The notes: generated by a model not told the origin, from the sequence alone. DNA of 64,000 bases from Mycolicibacterium moriokaense (GCF_010726085.1 NZ_AP022560.1:4216001-4280000), one strand, 5' to 3'. Numbered from the stretch's first letter, positions 1 through 8,537 are shown. Numbers and translations are program-made.

Positions 1-322
1 ACCGCCCGTCGGACAGCAGGTCGAGCGTCGCCCCCGCCTTGGCCACCACGAACGGATTGCGGTACGGCAGCACGACGATGTTCGGGATCAGCCGCAGCGT
101 CGTGGTCCGCGCGGCGGCGTAGCCCATTGCGACGAACGGATCCACCGCGTCATGGCCGCCGGACTCCAGCCATCGCTGTGACGGCGCCGGATGATCGGTG
201 AACCCGAAGCCGTGAAAGCCGGCCGCCTCGGCCGCCGCCGCGACGGTCGCGATACCCGAGCCGGTCACCAGCTCCGGGTTGTACGGATGGCTGTGCATCG
301 GGTGGGTGAACGTGAACCGCAT
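1..322 (-). CDS. LLM-class F420-dependent oxidoreductase, 3' end outside window
   Basis: The gene reads leftward off the window, so only about 107 N-terminal residues are visible from an ATG at 322. They begin MRFTFTHPMHSHPYNPEL and continue with a run typical of the luciferase-like TIM-barrel fold: an AAEAAGFHGFGFTDHP strand-turn and then RTTTLRLIPNIVVLPYRNP, where this family has the first barrel strands and the flavin or F420 pocket. In mycobacteria such proteins usually carry F420-dependent hydride transfers, but the substrate cannot be told. It diverges from the MaoC gene at 451 across a 128-bp spacer that contains a clear dyad, so the two may share control. Family call is firm; cofactor is inferred from the taxon. 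Confidence 0.8.
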   Translation of the reverse strand, partial: MRFTFTHPMHSHPYNPELVTGSGIATVAAAAEAAGFHGFGFTDHPAPSQRWLESGGHDAVDPFVAMGYAAARTTTLRLIPNIVVLPYRNPFVVAKAGATLDLLSDGR

Positions 323-366
323 ACCTGCTCCGCTTCCGCGCGGCCGAGCCGCGCATTCAACGCTAG

Positions 367-397
367 AACAATCTTCTCGATTTCCGAGAATGTCGTT
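367..397. promoter_or_regulatory. Dyad in the LLM/MaoC divergent promoter
   Basis: TTCTCG (374-379), five bases, then CGAGAA (385-390) form a perfect 6-bp inverted repeat. The symmetry continues imperfectly outward on both sides (AAC at 367-369 against GTT at 395-397). The site lies between two divergent genes and is unlike the KTKACA dyad used further right, so it probably binds a different, unknown regulator. Confidence 0.5.
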
Positions 398-450
398 ACC
401 ATGCGAACCACGGAAAGTACAGGGTTCACGCCGCAGAAGGGTCACCGGGG

Positions 451-1287
451 ATGAGCGAGTTGAGCGTGGCCGCATTCAGGCACGGCCCGTTCGCCGGCTT
501 CCTCGACCCCGAGACCATCACCCGATACGCCGCGGTGACCGGTGATCGCACAGCCGCGGTGCTCGATGGGAACGCCGTGCCGGTGGTCTTCCCGGTGCTT
601 CTGGTCTTCGCCCCGAATGAAGTCGCGCGGGCGGATCTGCCCGATGCGGCGTACCGGGGTGCCCGAGGCGGTGTGCACGGCGAGCACGACATCGTGCTGC
701 ACCGGCCATTGCTCCCCGGGGAGCCACTGGAGACCTGGTCACAGATTTCAGCGATTCGGACGACGACGGCCGGCACCCAGGTGGTGATGCACTTCGACCA
801 GGTGGACCGCGACGGGGTCGTCGTCGCCGAACAATGGTGGACGATGATGCTGCTCGGCGTGCGGGGCATGGCGGACCTCGGCGTGATGCCGGCCGAGCAC
901 CGCTTCCCTGATGCCGCGAGGGCCTACCCGCTCGGCACGGCCAACCATCACATCGATGCCGACATCACGCACCGCTACGCCGAGCTGTCCGGCGACTGGG
1001 CCGCACATCATTTCGACCTCGAGGTGGCCCGCGCCGCCGGCTTCGACTTCGTGTTTACCCACGGCCTGTGCACGATGGCGATCTGCACCCACCGCGTGCT
1101 CGGCCTGCTGGGTGTCGACGACCCGGCACGAGTGCGACGCGTCGCCGTGCGGTTCGCCGCGCCCACCCCGCTGAACTGCGATCTGGCGGTGAATGCCTTT
1201 CGCATCTCGGAGCATTCGTTCGCTTTCGAGGCCGAAGCCGACGGCACGAAGACCATCGCCCACGGAAGATTGGAGCTGCGCCGATGA
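451..1287 (+). CDS. MaoC-family double hot-dog (R)-specific enoyl-CoA hydratase
   Basis: The 278-residue protein has two hot-dog halves, the usual size for a double-domain MaoC or FAS1-like dehydratase. The C-terminal half (about residues 165-210) carries the hydratase-2 type signature YAELSGDWAAHHFDLEVAR, with the catalytic Asp and His in the expected spacing and GFDFVFTHGLCTMAI following. The N-terminal half (about 25-120) is degenerate, as is normal for the non-catalytic half. It would hydrate an enoyl-CoA during beta-oxidation of an unknown acid. Its stop overlaps the start of the next gene (ATGA), so the two are translationally coupled. Family is clear, substrate unknown. Confidence 0.85.
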   Translation: MSELSVAAFRHGPFAGFLDPETITRYAAVTGDRTAAVLDGNAVPVVFPVLLVFAPNEVARADLPDAAYRGARGGVHGEHDIVLHRPLLPGEPLETWSQISAIRTTTAGTQVVMHFDQVDRDGVVVAEQWWTMMLLGVRGMADLGVMPAEHRFPDAARAYPLGTANHHIDADITHRYAELSGDWAAHHFDLEVARAAGFDFVFTHGLCTMAICTHRVLGLLGVDDPARVRRVAVRFAAPTPLNCDLAVNAFRISEHSFAFEAEADGTKTIAHGRLELRR

Positions 1288-2216
1288 CCAGGCCCGAGAT
1301 CGGAGTCTATCTGCCTCAGATGGGCTTCACCTACGAACAGGTCCTGCATCGCACGCAGCGCTGCGAACTGCTCGGCATCGACTCGATCTGGCTCTATGAC
1401 CATCTCTATGCGCCCGGCATGCCGGACTACCCGTCGATGGAGGCGTGGACCCTGGCGACGGCGCTGCTGAGCCGCACCGAAAGCATTCGGGTCGGACATA
1501 TGGTGCTGTGCAACCAGTTTCGCCATCCCGCAGTGCTGGCCAAGATGGCGACGACGCTGGACCAGATCTCTGCGGGCAGGCTCGCGCTCGGCATCGGCAG
1601 CGGCTCCATCGAGGACGAGCACTCCCGCATAGGGCTGCCGTGGGGCACGTTCGCCGAACGGTCCGAACGCCTCGGTGAGACGCTGCAGATCCTGTATCAA
1701 GCGTTCGCCGACGAGGTGATCGACTTCGCCGGAAAGCATTTCACCGTCCGAGACATGCCGATCAAACCACCGGCGGTGCAGCAACCTCGTCCGCCGATCG
1801 TCGTGGGCGGTGTCGGCGAGAAGTACACACTGCCACTGGTCGCGCGCTACGCCGACGTGTGGAACGTCCCGACGTATGCGCTGGGCGAGCTCGAACAGAA
1901 GATCTCCGTGCTGCAGTCGATATGCGACGAGGTCGGCCGCGACCCGTCGACCATCGTGATGTCGATTGAGGCGGTGATGGCGTTGGCGGCCGACGACGCG
2001 TCACTGCCCACGGTGCGACAGCTCGCCGAGAAGCGTTTCGGCGTGCCGGCATTCGGGCTCAGGGAAGGCGGCTTGATCGGCACACCGCCCGCGATCGTCG
2101 ACCGTCTGCATCAGTTGCAGGAACTGGGGTTCGGCCAGATCGTGTTGTTCACCCACGACCGCGGCTCCGACGAAACCCTCGACCTGCTCGCCGCCGAGGT
2201 GATCGCGAAACTCTAA
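1284..2216 (+). CDS. LLM-class F420-dependent oxidoreductase
   Basis: This 310-residue protein starts at an ATG that overlaps the MaoC stop codon. That start was chosen over upstream in-frame codons because MTRPEIGVYLPQMGF is a normal first barrel strand. Further family marks are LGIDSIWLYDHLYAPG (around 35-50), RIRVGHMVLC-like strand, ISAGRLALGIGSG (around 100) and IVVGGVGEKYTLPLVARYADVWN (around 180-200), all typical of luciferase-like monooxygenases and F420-dependent reductases. As the second gene of a two-gene unit with the hydratase it may reduce or oxidise the same acyl or keto intermediate. That link is inference from coupling only. Confidence 0.85.
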   Translation: MTRPEIGVYLPQMGFTYEQVLHRTQRCELLGIDSIWLYDHLYAPGMPDYPSMEAWTLATALLSRTESIRVGHMVLCNQFRHPAVLAKMATTLDQISAGRLALGIGSGSIEDEHSRIGLPWGTFAERSERLGETLQILYQAFADEVIDFAGKHFTVRDMPIKPPAVQQPRPPIVVGGVGEKYTLPLVARYADVWNVPTYALGELEQKISVLQSICDEVGRDPSTIVMSIEAVMALAADDASLPTVRQLAEKRFGVPAFGLREGGLIGTPPAIVDRLHQLQELGFGQIVLFTHDRGSDETLDLLAAEVIAKL

Positions 2217-2293
2217 CTGCTACGCGCCGAAACTGAACTTCTGCAGGCCGCTACTCGAACATTGTCTGCATGGCTCCAGTCTCGACACCAAAA

Positions 2294-3445
2294 CTAACGG
2301 GCCGGTGCGTAGGCCGGGCGCCCGAGGCCGAGCGAATGTTGGGCGATCATGTTGCGGAACACCTCGAGAGTGCCGCCGTAGATACCGGTCGGACCGGCCA
2401 ATCGGAAGATGTACTCGGCTCGCCCGTCGTCGGCCGCACCTTCAGTACCCACGGGCAGCGCTGATGCAGTACCGAGCAGGTCCATCAGATCGGGAGTCAC
2501 GTCACGCATGGTCTCGGCGATGGCCACCCGACCGAACATCCCCGGCGTGCTCGCCGCGGCTTCCATCCGCGCGATGCTGCGCCCCAGCCGATACTTCGCC
2601 GCATCGTCAGTCGGTGCCGTCGCGGCCACCCCGTCGATGGCCTCGGCGAGCAGGAGCAGGTGTTCGGTCATCGCCGCGATCTTGTCCAGACCGTCGTCTC
2701 CACGGTCGATCGTGCCGTGCTCGTCGTTGAGCGCCTCCCGCAGCACGGCCCAGCCGCCGTTGACCTCACCGATGCGATACCTGTCGTCCACGCGGACATC
2801 GCTGTAGTACGTGATGTTGGTGCGGTCGCCGTCCACGGTGCGCAGCGGCTGGATCTCGACACCGGGCGAGTCCAGCGGCACGAGGAACATTGTCAGGCTC
2901 TGGTGTTTGGGCGCGTCGGGGTCGGTGTTCGTGATCAGGAAGACGTACTGTGCGTTCTGCGCGTTCGACGTGAACATCTTGGACCCGTTGATGATCCAGC
3001 CGTTCCCGTCGCGCACCGCCCGTGTCTTGCACGTCGCGACGTCGGAGCCACCCTCGGGTTCGGTGTAGCCAAGGCACAGCCGATACTGGCCGGCCAGCGC
3101 CTTCGGTATGACCTCTTCTTTCAGCGCCTCGGTGCCGAACCGCTGCACGGCGCGCAACACCATCGCGGTCGTGCCCCAGTGGAACCACGGCGTGTGCGCC
3201 CGGCCGATCTCCAGCGTCCAGACGCGGCGACGCACGCGGGAGAACCCGCCGTCGGTCTCGTCCTTGAAATCGCTTGCCAGATAGCCGGCCTCACCCAGCG
3301 CCAGGTGTACACCCTCGTCGAAGTTCTCACCCGTCTGCCGGTCGCGTGCGATGACCTCGTCGGTGACGATCTCCTTCAGAAAGCTCCGGAGGTCGTCCCG
3401 AAACGCCTGGTCCTCCTCGGACAGTTCAACGCGTGAGAAATCCAC
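2294..3445 (-). CDS. Acyl-CoA dehydrogenase (FadE type)
   Basis: The 383-residue length and order of segments fit the acyl-CoA dehydrogenase fold: N-terminal helices, the FAD segment LCLGYTEPEGGSDVATCKT (around 125-145), WIINGSKMFTSNAQNAQYVF (around 150-170), and the C-terminal GIYGGTLEVFRNMIAQHSLG. It should introduce the alpha-beta double bond of an acyl-CoA with FAD as acceptor. The GTG start lies exactly 7 nt beyond the hexamer of the dyad at 3455-3480, the same spacing seen at other sites of this motif. AGGAGG abuts the GTG with no spacer, so it is unlikely to act as a ribosome site for this codon. Convergent with the LLM gene at 1284. Confidence 0.88.
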   Translation of the reverse strand: MDFSRVELSEEDQAFRDDLRSFLKEIVTDEVIARDRQTGENFDEGVHLALGEAGYLASDFKDETDGGFSRVRRRVWTLEIGRAHTPWFHWGTTAMVLRAVQRFGTEALKEEVIPKALAGQYRLCLGYTEPEGGSDVATCKTRAVRDGNGWIINGSKMFTSNAQNAQYVFLITNTDPDAPKHQSLTMFLVPLDSPGVEIQPLRTVDGDRTNITYYSDVRVDDRYRIGEVNGGWAVLREALNDEHGTIDRGDDGLDKIAAMTEHLLLLAEAIDGVAATAPTDDAAKYRLGRSIARMEAAASTPGMFGRVAIAETMRDVTPDLMDLLGTASALPVGTEGAADDGRAEYIFRLAGPTGIYGGTLEVFRNMIAQHSLGLGRPAYAPAR

Positions 3446-3454
3446 CTCCTGAGC

Positions 3455-3480
3455 GTGACACTTTCTAATTCATCTGTAAA
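3455..3480. promoter_or_regulatory. Dyad site A (GTGACA-N14-TGTAAA), divergent promoter
   Basis: GTGACA at 3455-3460 and TGTAAA at 3475-3480 lie exactly 20 bp apart start to start, between fadE (leftward) and the GAP-family gene (rightward). GC flanks the left half on the outside. TAAAGT at 3477-3482 resembles a mycobacterial -10 (TANNNT), with GTGACA as -35 at 16 bp spacing. ATG 3491 follows after 8 nt and GTG 3445 after 7 nt on the other side, which suggests leaderless transcripts in both directions. Confidence 0.7.
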
Positions 3481-3490
3481 GTCTCGTCTG

Positions 3491-4144
3491 ATGTGGTCAC
3501 TGATGAGTCAACTCCTGGCATCGGCGATGGTGGTCGCCGTATCGCCGTTCTCGATCATCGTGGCCATTTTTCTGGTGCTCCATACCGAGCGCGCCCAGGC
3601 GAACGGGTGGGCTTTTCTGGTGGGCAGGGTGATCGCCCTCGTCGTCGTGACGGCCGCATTCATGCAGGCTCCCAGGCTGATCGCCGCCCTCAACCGGCCA
3701 GTCTCCCCGCGCGGGCTGATCGCTGTCGGCGGCATCCTCGTCGCAATCGGAGTGTGGGTCTGGCTCCGGCGGGACCGGATGACAGAGGAACCGGCATGGC
3801 TCGTGAGGTTCACCCGCCTCACCCCTGTCGGCGCGGGAGTGACCGGGATGGCGTTCGTGGTCACGAACCCAAAGATGCTGGCCGCCACCGCCGCCGCCGG
3901 GTTGCTGGTCGGTGCCGCCAGCGCCGGTGCCGCAGGAGCCGGTGGCGCCGTCATGTACTACGCCGTCGTCGCCAGTTCGACGGTCGCGGTTCCGGTGCTG
4001 GTCTACATGGCGGTCGGGGCGCGCGCCGACGACCAACTCACCCGGTTCAAGCACTGGCTGCACCGGCACAACGGACACGTCACGGCCGTCATCCTGTTGG
4101 CGGTCGGAATCGCTCTGCTGCTCATGGGAATCCGTGAGCTGTAA
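3491..4144 (+). CDS. GAP/LysE-superfamily membrane protein
   Basis: A 217-residue membrane protein with about six hydrophobic segments: LLASAMVVAVSPFSIIVAIF near the N-terminus, AFLVGRVIALVVVTAAFM, GLIAVGGILVAIGVWVWL, then two alanine/glycine-rich helices and a final AVILLAVGIALLLMGIREL. Pattern and length fit the GAP (Sap-like) branch of the LysE superfamily, which in mycobacteria is linked to envelope lipid or small-molecule export. ATG 3491 was chosen over the GTG at 3455 because the latter lies inside site A and 3491 has the leaderless spacing seen elsewhere. SRPBCC protein follows after 11 bp. Substrate unknown. Confidence 0.65.
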   Translation: MWSLMSQLLASAMVVAVSPFSIIVAIFLVLHTERAQANGWAFLVGRVIALVVVTAAFMQAPRLIAALNRPVSPRGLIAVGGILVAIGVWVWLRRDRMTEEPAWLVRFTRLTPVGAGVTGMAFVVTNPKMLAATAAAGLLVGAASAGAAGAGGAVMYYAVVASSTVAVPVLVYMAVGARADDQLTRFKHWLHRHNGHVTAVILLAVGIALLLMGIREL

Positions 4145-4155
4145 ACCGAAGGAGT

Positions 4156-4641
4156 ATGACCTTGGGCATCGTCACCACAAGCTCGGAAACGGCATTCAGC
4201 CAACCTCCGGAGGCGATCTACGATTTCGTGACGAACCCCGCCAACTGGACCAAGACGTACCCGGGCGGTCCAGACATCCGCAACCTGCCGGACCGGTTAC
4301 CGCTGCAGGTCGGCGACACCTGGGACGAAGCTCATCCCGATCCCGCCAAGGACCGCGTCTTCACCTGGCAGCTGGCGATGGCGGTACGGCCTCGCCTGTT
4401 CGTGTTCAGCTCGGTCGGACGCCTTGGCCACGACAGTCAGGGCGACGGCGGACTCGAGGGCCGCATGACGATCGAATACCACTTCATCCAACCCGGTGAC
4501 GGCGTGACGCTCTTCCGCCGGACCATGACCATCGAGGCGTACCGGCACGCCCCGTTGACCGACGGGTTCTTCCGGATGGTCAATCCAGCCCATATCGACG
4601 CGTACCACGCCGCCGTGGCACGGGAACTCGCTACGACGTAG
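4156..4641 (+). CDS. SRPBCC-family lipid/ligand-binding protein
   Basis: A 161-residue protein with the START/Bet v 1-like layout: SSETAFSQPPEAIYDFVTNP (around 10-28) is the usual N-terminal strand plus helix, followed by alternating strands and a C-terminal helix PAHIDAYHAAVARELATT. Members bind hydrophobic ligands or act as cyclases and aromatases. A good Shine-Dalgarno (GAAGGAG, 4148-4154) precedes the ATG. It is transcribed with the membrane protein just upstream, so both may handle the same hydrophobic compound. Its last 11 bp overlap the end of the convergent hydrolase gene. Confidence 0.7.
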   Translation: MTLGIVTTSSETAFSQPPEAIYDFVTNPANWTKTYPGGPDIRNLPDRLPLQVGDTWDEAHPDPAKDRVFTWQLAMAVRPRLFVFSSVGRLGHDSQGDGGLEGRMTIEYHFIQPGDGVTLFRRTMTIEAYRHAPLTDGFFRMVNPAHIDAYHAAVARELATT

Positions 4642-5557
4642 CCGAGAACACCCTCCGCAGCGCGGCTGCCTGCATTTCGAACAACCGCTGACTGGTCTCC
4701 CACTCCGGCACCAGCGAGTCGAATCCGTGGCACGTGCCGGGAAAGACGTGGAGTTCGGTGGCGACCTCGGCCCACATCAGATTGCGCGCATAGTCGACGG
4801 CTTCGTCCCGCAGCGGGTCGAGCTCCGAGCAGGTGATCAACGCGCTTGCGACACCGGATAACTCGCGCGCCCGGCCTGGCGCGGCGTCGGCTGAGACGGG
4901 TCCGTCGCCGGAAAAGTAGTGCTGCCACATCTGCTCGACCGCGGGCCTGTCGAATCCGGGGGTGTCGACGAATTCGTCCTTCGACGGTGTCGGACGGTCA
5001 TCGAGCACGGGTTGATGCAGCAGCTGGAACACGACCGGCGGCGCGGTTTTCTCTGCCGCGCACTGCGCAAGCCGGGCGGCCAGTCCGCCACCGGCGCTGC
5101 TGCCTGCCACCGCGATCCTGCCGACGTCCACACCAAGCTCGGTAGCGTTCTCCACCACCCCGTTGAGCACCGTCATCGCATCGTCGCGCGCCGCGGGGTA
5201 CGGGTGTTCGGGCGCCAACCGGTAGTCCACGGAAATGACCGTGCAGCCGCCCTGCCTGGCCAACTGAACGCACTGGCGGTGGTCGGTGTCGAGGTTGCCG
5301 AGTACGAAAGCCCCTGAGTGGCAGTAGATCACCGCCGGCGACGGGGCCGCCGCGCCGCGATAGATGCGCACCGGCACGGAGCCGACCTCGTGCTCGTCGA
5401 TCTCGACACCGGCCGTGTTGACGCCCCGCGCGGTCTCGGCGCGGCGCTGGTTCAGGGAGTCGCGAACGACACCGAGCACGGACGGCGACAGGTCGGTTCT
5501 GGCCTCCGCCAGGTGACGCAGCGCGGGATCGAGCCGTGCGACGAAGTCCGCCTCCAT
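4631..5557 (-). CDS. Alpha/beta hydrolase, hormone-sensitive lipase family
   Basis: The 308-residue protein has the HSL esterase plan: GNLDTDHRQCVQLARQGGCT and SVDYRLAPEHPYPAARDDA (around 120-140), the nucleophile elbow GSSAGGG (around 153-159), catalytic Asp in CSELDPLRDEA (around 250) and His in GTCHGFDS (around 280). The oxyanion-hole motif that normally reads HGGG is YCHSGAFVLGN here, an unusual substitution. It is the last gene of a seven-gene leftward operon and starts 4 bp after the monooxygenase gene. Hydrolysis of the ester or lactone made by that Baeyer-Villiger enzyme is the natural role, by inference. Confidence 0.85.
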   Translation of the reverse strand: MEADFVARLDPALRHLAEARTDLSPSVLGVVRDSLNQRRAETARGVNTAGVEIDEHEVGSVPVRIYRGAAAPSPAVIYCHSGAFVLGNLDTDHRQCVQLARQGGCTVISVDYRLAPEHPYPAARDDAMTVLNGVVENATELGVDVGRIAVAGSSAGGGLAARLAQCAAEKTAPPVVFQLLHQPVLDDRPTPSKDEFVDTPGFDRPAVEQMWQHYFSGDGPVSADAAPGRARELSGVASALITCSELDPLRDEAVDYARNLMWAEVATELHVFPGTCHGFDSLVPEWETSQRLFEMQAAALRRVFSATS

Positions 5558-5561
5558 GCTC

Positions 5562-7070
5562 CTACCGGTTCGCCGTACTGTTTGATCCCACCTCGACCAC
5601 GGGTAGCCGCGCGGGAGGTTCGAAGGTGTACTCGGCCGACCGGAAGCGACGCGTCATTCCCCAGAACGCCCGCGCGCTACGCGGCCACTGGGTCACGACC
5701 CGACCGTTGGGCGCGCGGAAGTAGTTGCTGCACCGGGTGAGCCACACGGTGCCCTGCATCCATTCGTCGATCCGGGCGATGAAGTCCGTCATCGTCGTGG
5801 TGCGCACCGCGACATAGGACTTGCGCTTGCGCCGCATGTACTTCAGGACCCGCACGATGTAGTGGGCCTGCGCCTCCAGCATGAAGATCACGCTGTTGGA
5901 GCCGACGTTGGTGTTCGGGCCGTACAGCATGAAGAAGTTCGGGAAGCCAGGCACGGCCATGCCGAGATACGCGTACGCGCCGTCGCGCCACATCTCACGC
6001 AGTGTGGTGGAGGCTTCGCCGACGACGTCGATCTGACCCAGATAGTCCGCCGTGGCATAACCCGTCGCGCACAGGACGACGTCGACGTCGAGTTCGCGGC
6101 CGTCGGCGGTCACCAGCGAGCGGGCTCGCAGCGCCTTGGCCGGACTCGACACCACCTCGACGTGGGGTTGCGTCAGGGTCTGCAGATAGTCCGTCGCGAA
6201 AACCAACCGTTTACAGCCGAGCGGATGCTCTGGAGTCAGCTTGCGCCGCAACTCCTCGTCGGGCACCACGGCTTCGAGGGTGCGCAACGCGATGTCCCGG
6301 AATTCCTGGGTCTTGTCGCTGCCGTTCTCGATGACGCTGATGTTGGACTCACTGCGCAACCACAACCGTGTCCGATAAATCTTCTTGACGAACGGAACGT
6401 GGGCGAACAGCCACTTCTCGCGCTCGGTGTAGGGGCGGTCCGGTTTGGGCAGGATCCACGTCGGTGATCGCTGCACCGAGTACACCTTCTCGGCGACCTT
6501 CGCGACCTCGGGGACCAGTTGCGCCGCCGTCGATCCGGTGCCGAGGACGGCCACCCGTGCGTCGGACAGATCGACGGAGTGGTCCCATCGCGCGGTGTGC
6601 ATCAGCGTTCCGGTGAACGGTTCCTCCTCGACGAGATCCGGCAGCACCGGCTGGGTGAAGATGCCGACCGCCGAGACCACCATGTCGAAGGTGTAGGACT
6701 CGCCGGTCGTGGCGGTCAGGTCCCATGTTCTCGTCTCGGCATCCCAACGGGCCGAGGCGATCTCAGTGCGCAGCTTCAGATGCCGGCCGAGCTCATAACG
6801 CTGGGCACAGCGTTCGAAGTACTCCAGGATCTCCGGCTGTGCGGACCAGAGGCGCGACCAACGCGGGTTGAGGTCGAACGAGTATGAGTACAGGTGTGAC
6901 TTCACATCGCAGGCCAGACCCGGGTACGTGTTGATGCGCCACGTGCCACCCACACCGTCTTCCCGGTCAAAAATCGTGAAGTCGTCAAAGCCGTTCTTTC
7001 TCAGAAAGATTCCCAGCGCCAGGCCGCCGGGGCCGGCGCCGATGATTCCTACCGAGAGCGGTCTCGCCAT
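5562..7070 (-). CDS. Baeyer-Villiger-type flavin monooxygenase
   Basis: 502 residues, class B flavoprotein monooxygenase size. GIIGAGPGGLALG near residue 10 is the FAD Rossmann motif. The Baeyer-Villiger fingerprint F-x-G-x-x-x-H-x-x-x-W is present as FTGTLMHTARW (around 150-160). AVLGTGSTAAQLVPEVA (around 170-187) is the NADPH Rossmann motif. It would insert oxygen next to a ketone to give an ester or lactone. ATG 7070 was chosen because the FAD motif follows at once; a longer upstream reading is not needed. Downstream esterase and upstream SDR, aldolase and alcohol dehydrogenase fit an alcohol-ketone-ester-acid sequence. Substrate unknown. Confidence 0.9.
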   Translation of the reverse strand: MARPLSVGIIGAGPGGLALGIFLRKNGFDDFTIFDREDGVGGTWRINTYPGLACDVKSHLYSYSFDLNPRWSRLWSAQPEILEYFERCAQRYELGRHLKLRTEIASARWDAETRTWDLTATTGESYTFDMVVSAVGIFTQPVLPDLVEEEPFTGTLMHTARWDHSVDLSDARVAVLGTGSTAAQLVPEVAKVAEKVYSVQRSPTWILPKPDRPYTEREKWLFAHVPFVKKIYRTRLWLRSESNISVIENGSDKTQEFRDIALRTLEAVVPDEELRRKLTPEHPLGCKRLVFATDYLQTLTQPHVEVVSSPAKALRARSLVTADGRELDVDVVLCATGYATADYLGQIDVVGEASTTLREMWRDGAYAYLGMAVPGFPNFFMLYGPNTNVGSNSVIFMLEAQAHYIVRVLKYMRRKRKSYVAVRTTTMTDFIARIDEWMQGTVWLTRCSNYFRAPNGRVVTQWPRSARAFWGMTRRFRSAEYTFEPPARLPVVEVGSNSTANR

Positions 7071-7074
7071 CAGT

Positions 7075-7797
7075 TCATCCGATCTGCAATGACTGTCCGC
7101 CGTCGACGACGAGTTCGGAACCGGTGATGAAGGACGCGTGATCCGACACCAGGAACGCGACCGCGTCGGCGATCTCCATCGGCGTGCCCAGCCGACCCTG
7201 CTCGGCGAGTCGCGCCTGCGTCGCCGCGTCGAGCATCGGAGTCTCGACCGGGCCGGGCAGCACCGCGTTGACGCGGATACCCGATGCCGCGAGCTCCGCG
7301 GCCGCGATCTGCGTGAGACCCCGCAGCGCCCATTTCGACGAGCCATAGGCCGCGTGATTCGGGAACGCACGGAACGCGCCGGTGCTGCACGTGTTGACGA
7401 TCGAGGCGCCGTCGGCCTGCCGCAGATGCTCGAGCGTGGCCTGGATTCCCAGGAACGGTCCAAGACAATTGACCCGCCAGCTGCCCTCGAAGCCCGCGGC
7501 GGTCTCATCGGCGAGCGAAGCGCGGTGCAGGACACCGGCGTTGTTGACGAGTGTGGTCAGCGAACCGAACCTGTCGACGGCCTGTCGCACCGCGCCGCCC
7601 CACTGCTGCTCGGACGTGACGTCGAGCTCGACGGCGAGCACATTCTCACCCAGCCCGTCCACGCTCGACTTCAGCTCGCTCACCAGCAGGTCGCACGCCG
7701 CCACGCGGAAGCCGTCCGACAACAGCCGCTTGACGATCGCCGCACCCTGCCCGCGTGCCGCACCCGTGACCAGGGCGACGCGGGCTGCCGACGTCAC
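7075..7797 (-). CDS. Short-chain dehydrogenase/reductase
   Basis: 240-residue classical SDR. Cofactor motif TGAARGQGAAI (around 11-21), LVNNAGV (around 85-91), catalytic Ser in NTCSTGAFRAF, and the Tyr-x3-Lys pair in AAYGSSKWALRG (around 150-155). ITGSELVVDGGQSL closes the fold. The GTG start overlaps the aldolase stop (GTGA), which decides the start. It probably oxidises or reduces a hydroxyl/keto group on the operon's substrate. A typical NAD-type acidic residue follows strand two (ACDLLVSE), so NAD(H) is more likely than NADP(H). Confidence 0.88.
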   Translation of the reverse strand: MTSAARVALVTGAARGQGAAIVKRLLSDGFRVAACDLLVSELKSSVDGLGENVLAVELDVTSEQQWGGAVRQAVDRFGSLTTLVNNAGVLHRASLADETAAGFEGSWRVNCLGPFLGIQATLEHLRQADGASIVNTCSTGAFRAFPNHAAYGSSKWALRGLTQIAAAELAASGIRVNAVLPGPVETPMLDAATQARLAEQGRLGTPMEIADAVAFLVSDHASFITGSELVVDGGQSLQIG

Positions 7798-8537
7798 TGC
7801 GCCTCCTCGAGGTGAGCGGCTGCGCCCCGCCGCAGCGCCTGCGATTCCGAGGTCAGCGTGATCATGCGAAAGCCCAACTCGGCCATGGCCTTTCCATGGG
7901 TGCCCGAACCGGCATGGATGCCGGCCACCAATCCGGCTGAGGACGCGCCGGTCTGGATGCGTTCCATCGCGTCGCGCACCGACGGTTCCGTCCATGCCTG
8001 CGCCGGAGTGTGCCCCAGCGAGATCGCCAGGTCCGCGGGGCCTACGTATACGCCGGTGAGCCCAGGGACGGCGCAGATCTCATCGAGCGCCGACACTCCC
8101 CGCACCGTCTCGATCATCGCGAACACGCTGACGCGTTCCTCGTGCGCGGCGGGATCGACACCGAGGCTCGCACTCAGCGGCCCGTAGCTGCGCACACCCG
8201 CGGGCGCGTACTTGGTTGCGGCCACGGCGGCGGCGGCCGTCTCCGCGGATTCGACCATGGCGATGATCACCGCGTCGGCGCCGGCGTCCAGCACCCGACC
8301 GATGGGCGCGGGATCCGCGGACGGCAGCCGCACCGCGCTGGCGATCGGCACGTGTTCGAGCCGTCGCATCAGCAGCGCGACGTCGGCGTCGTCGAGATAG
8401 CCGTGCTGGACGTCGAATCCGACGTAGTCGTAGCCCGCTCGGGCGAACTCCTCGGGGCCGATGATGGTCGGCCCCACCACCCATCCGCCCCAGAGGTGTC
8501 GCTTCGCCGCGAGGGCGTCCTGCAGCCTGCTGGTCAT
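7794..8537 (-). CDS. HpcH/HpaI-family aldolase
   Basis: The 247-residue protein matches the class II pyruvate-dependent aldolase family (2,4-dihydroxyhept-2-ene-1,7-dioate aldolase type). Visible are FDVQHGYLDDADV with the conserved Asp-x-x-His near residue 42-45, SAVRLPSADPAPIGRVLDAGADAVIIAMVESAE around 70-100, the metal-ligand Glu in AMIETVRGVSALDEI (around 145) and Asp in GVYVGPADLAISLG (around 172). It cleaves or forms a C-C bond next to a hydroxyl on a 2-oxo acid in a divalent-metal-dependent way. It overlaps both neighbours by 4 bp, so it belongs to the same translationally coupled operon. Confidence 0.85.
   Translation of the reverse strand: MTSRLQDALAAKRHLWGGWVVGPTIIGPEEFARAGYDYVGFDVQHGYLDDADVALLMRRLEHVPIASAVRLPSADPAPIGRVLDAGADAVIIAMVESAETAAAAVAATKYAPAGVRSYGPLSASLGVDPAAHEERVSVFAMIETVRGVSALDEICAVPGLTGVYVGPADLAISLGHTPAQAWTEPSVRDAMERIQTGASSAGLVAGIHAGSGTHGKAMAELGFRMITLTSESQALRRGAAAHLEEAQ

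Noticed and set aside
3455..3490. GTG 3455 as start of the GAP-family gene
   Set aside because: It lies within dyad site A, and the extra twelve residues are polar before a normal membrane N-terminus at ATG 3491.
7071..7535. Upstream extension of the BVMO reading frame (total 657 codons)
   Set aside because: The extension is antisense-like Arg/Pro-rich sequence overlapping the SDR gene in another frame; the FAD motif directly after ATG 7070 fixes the start.
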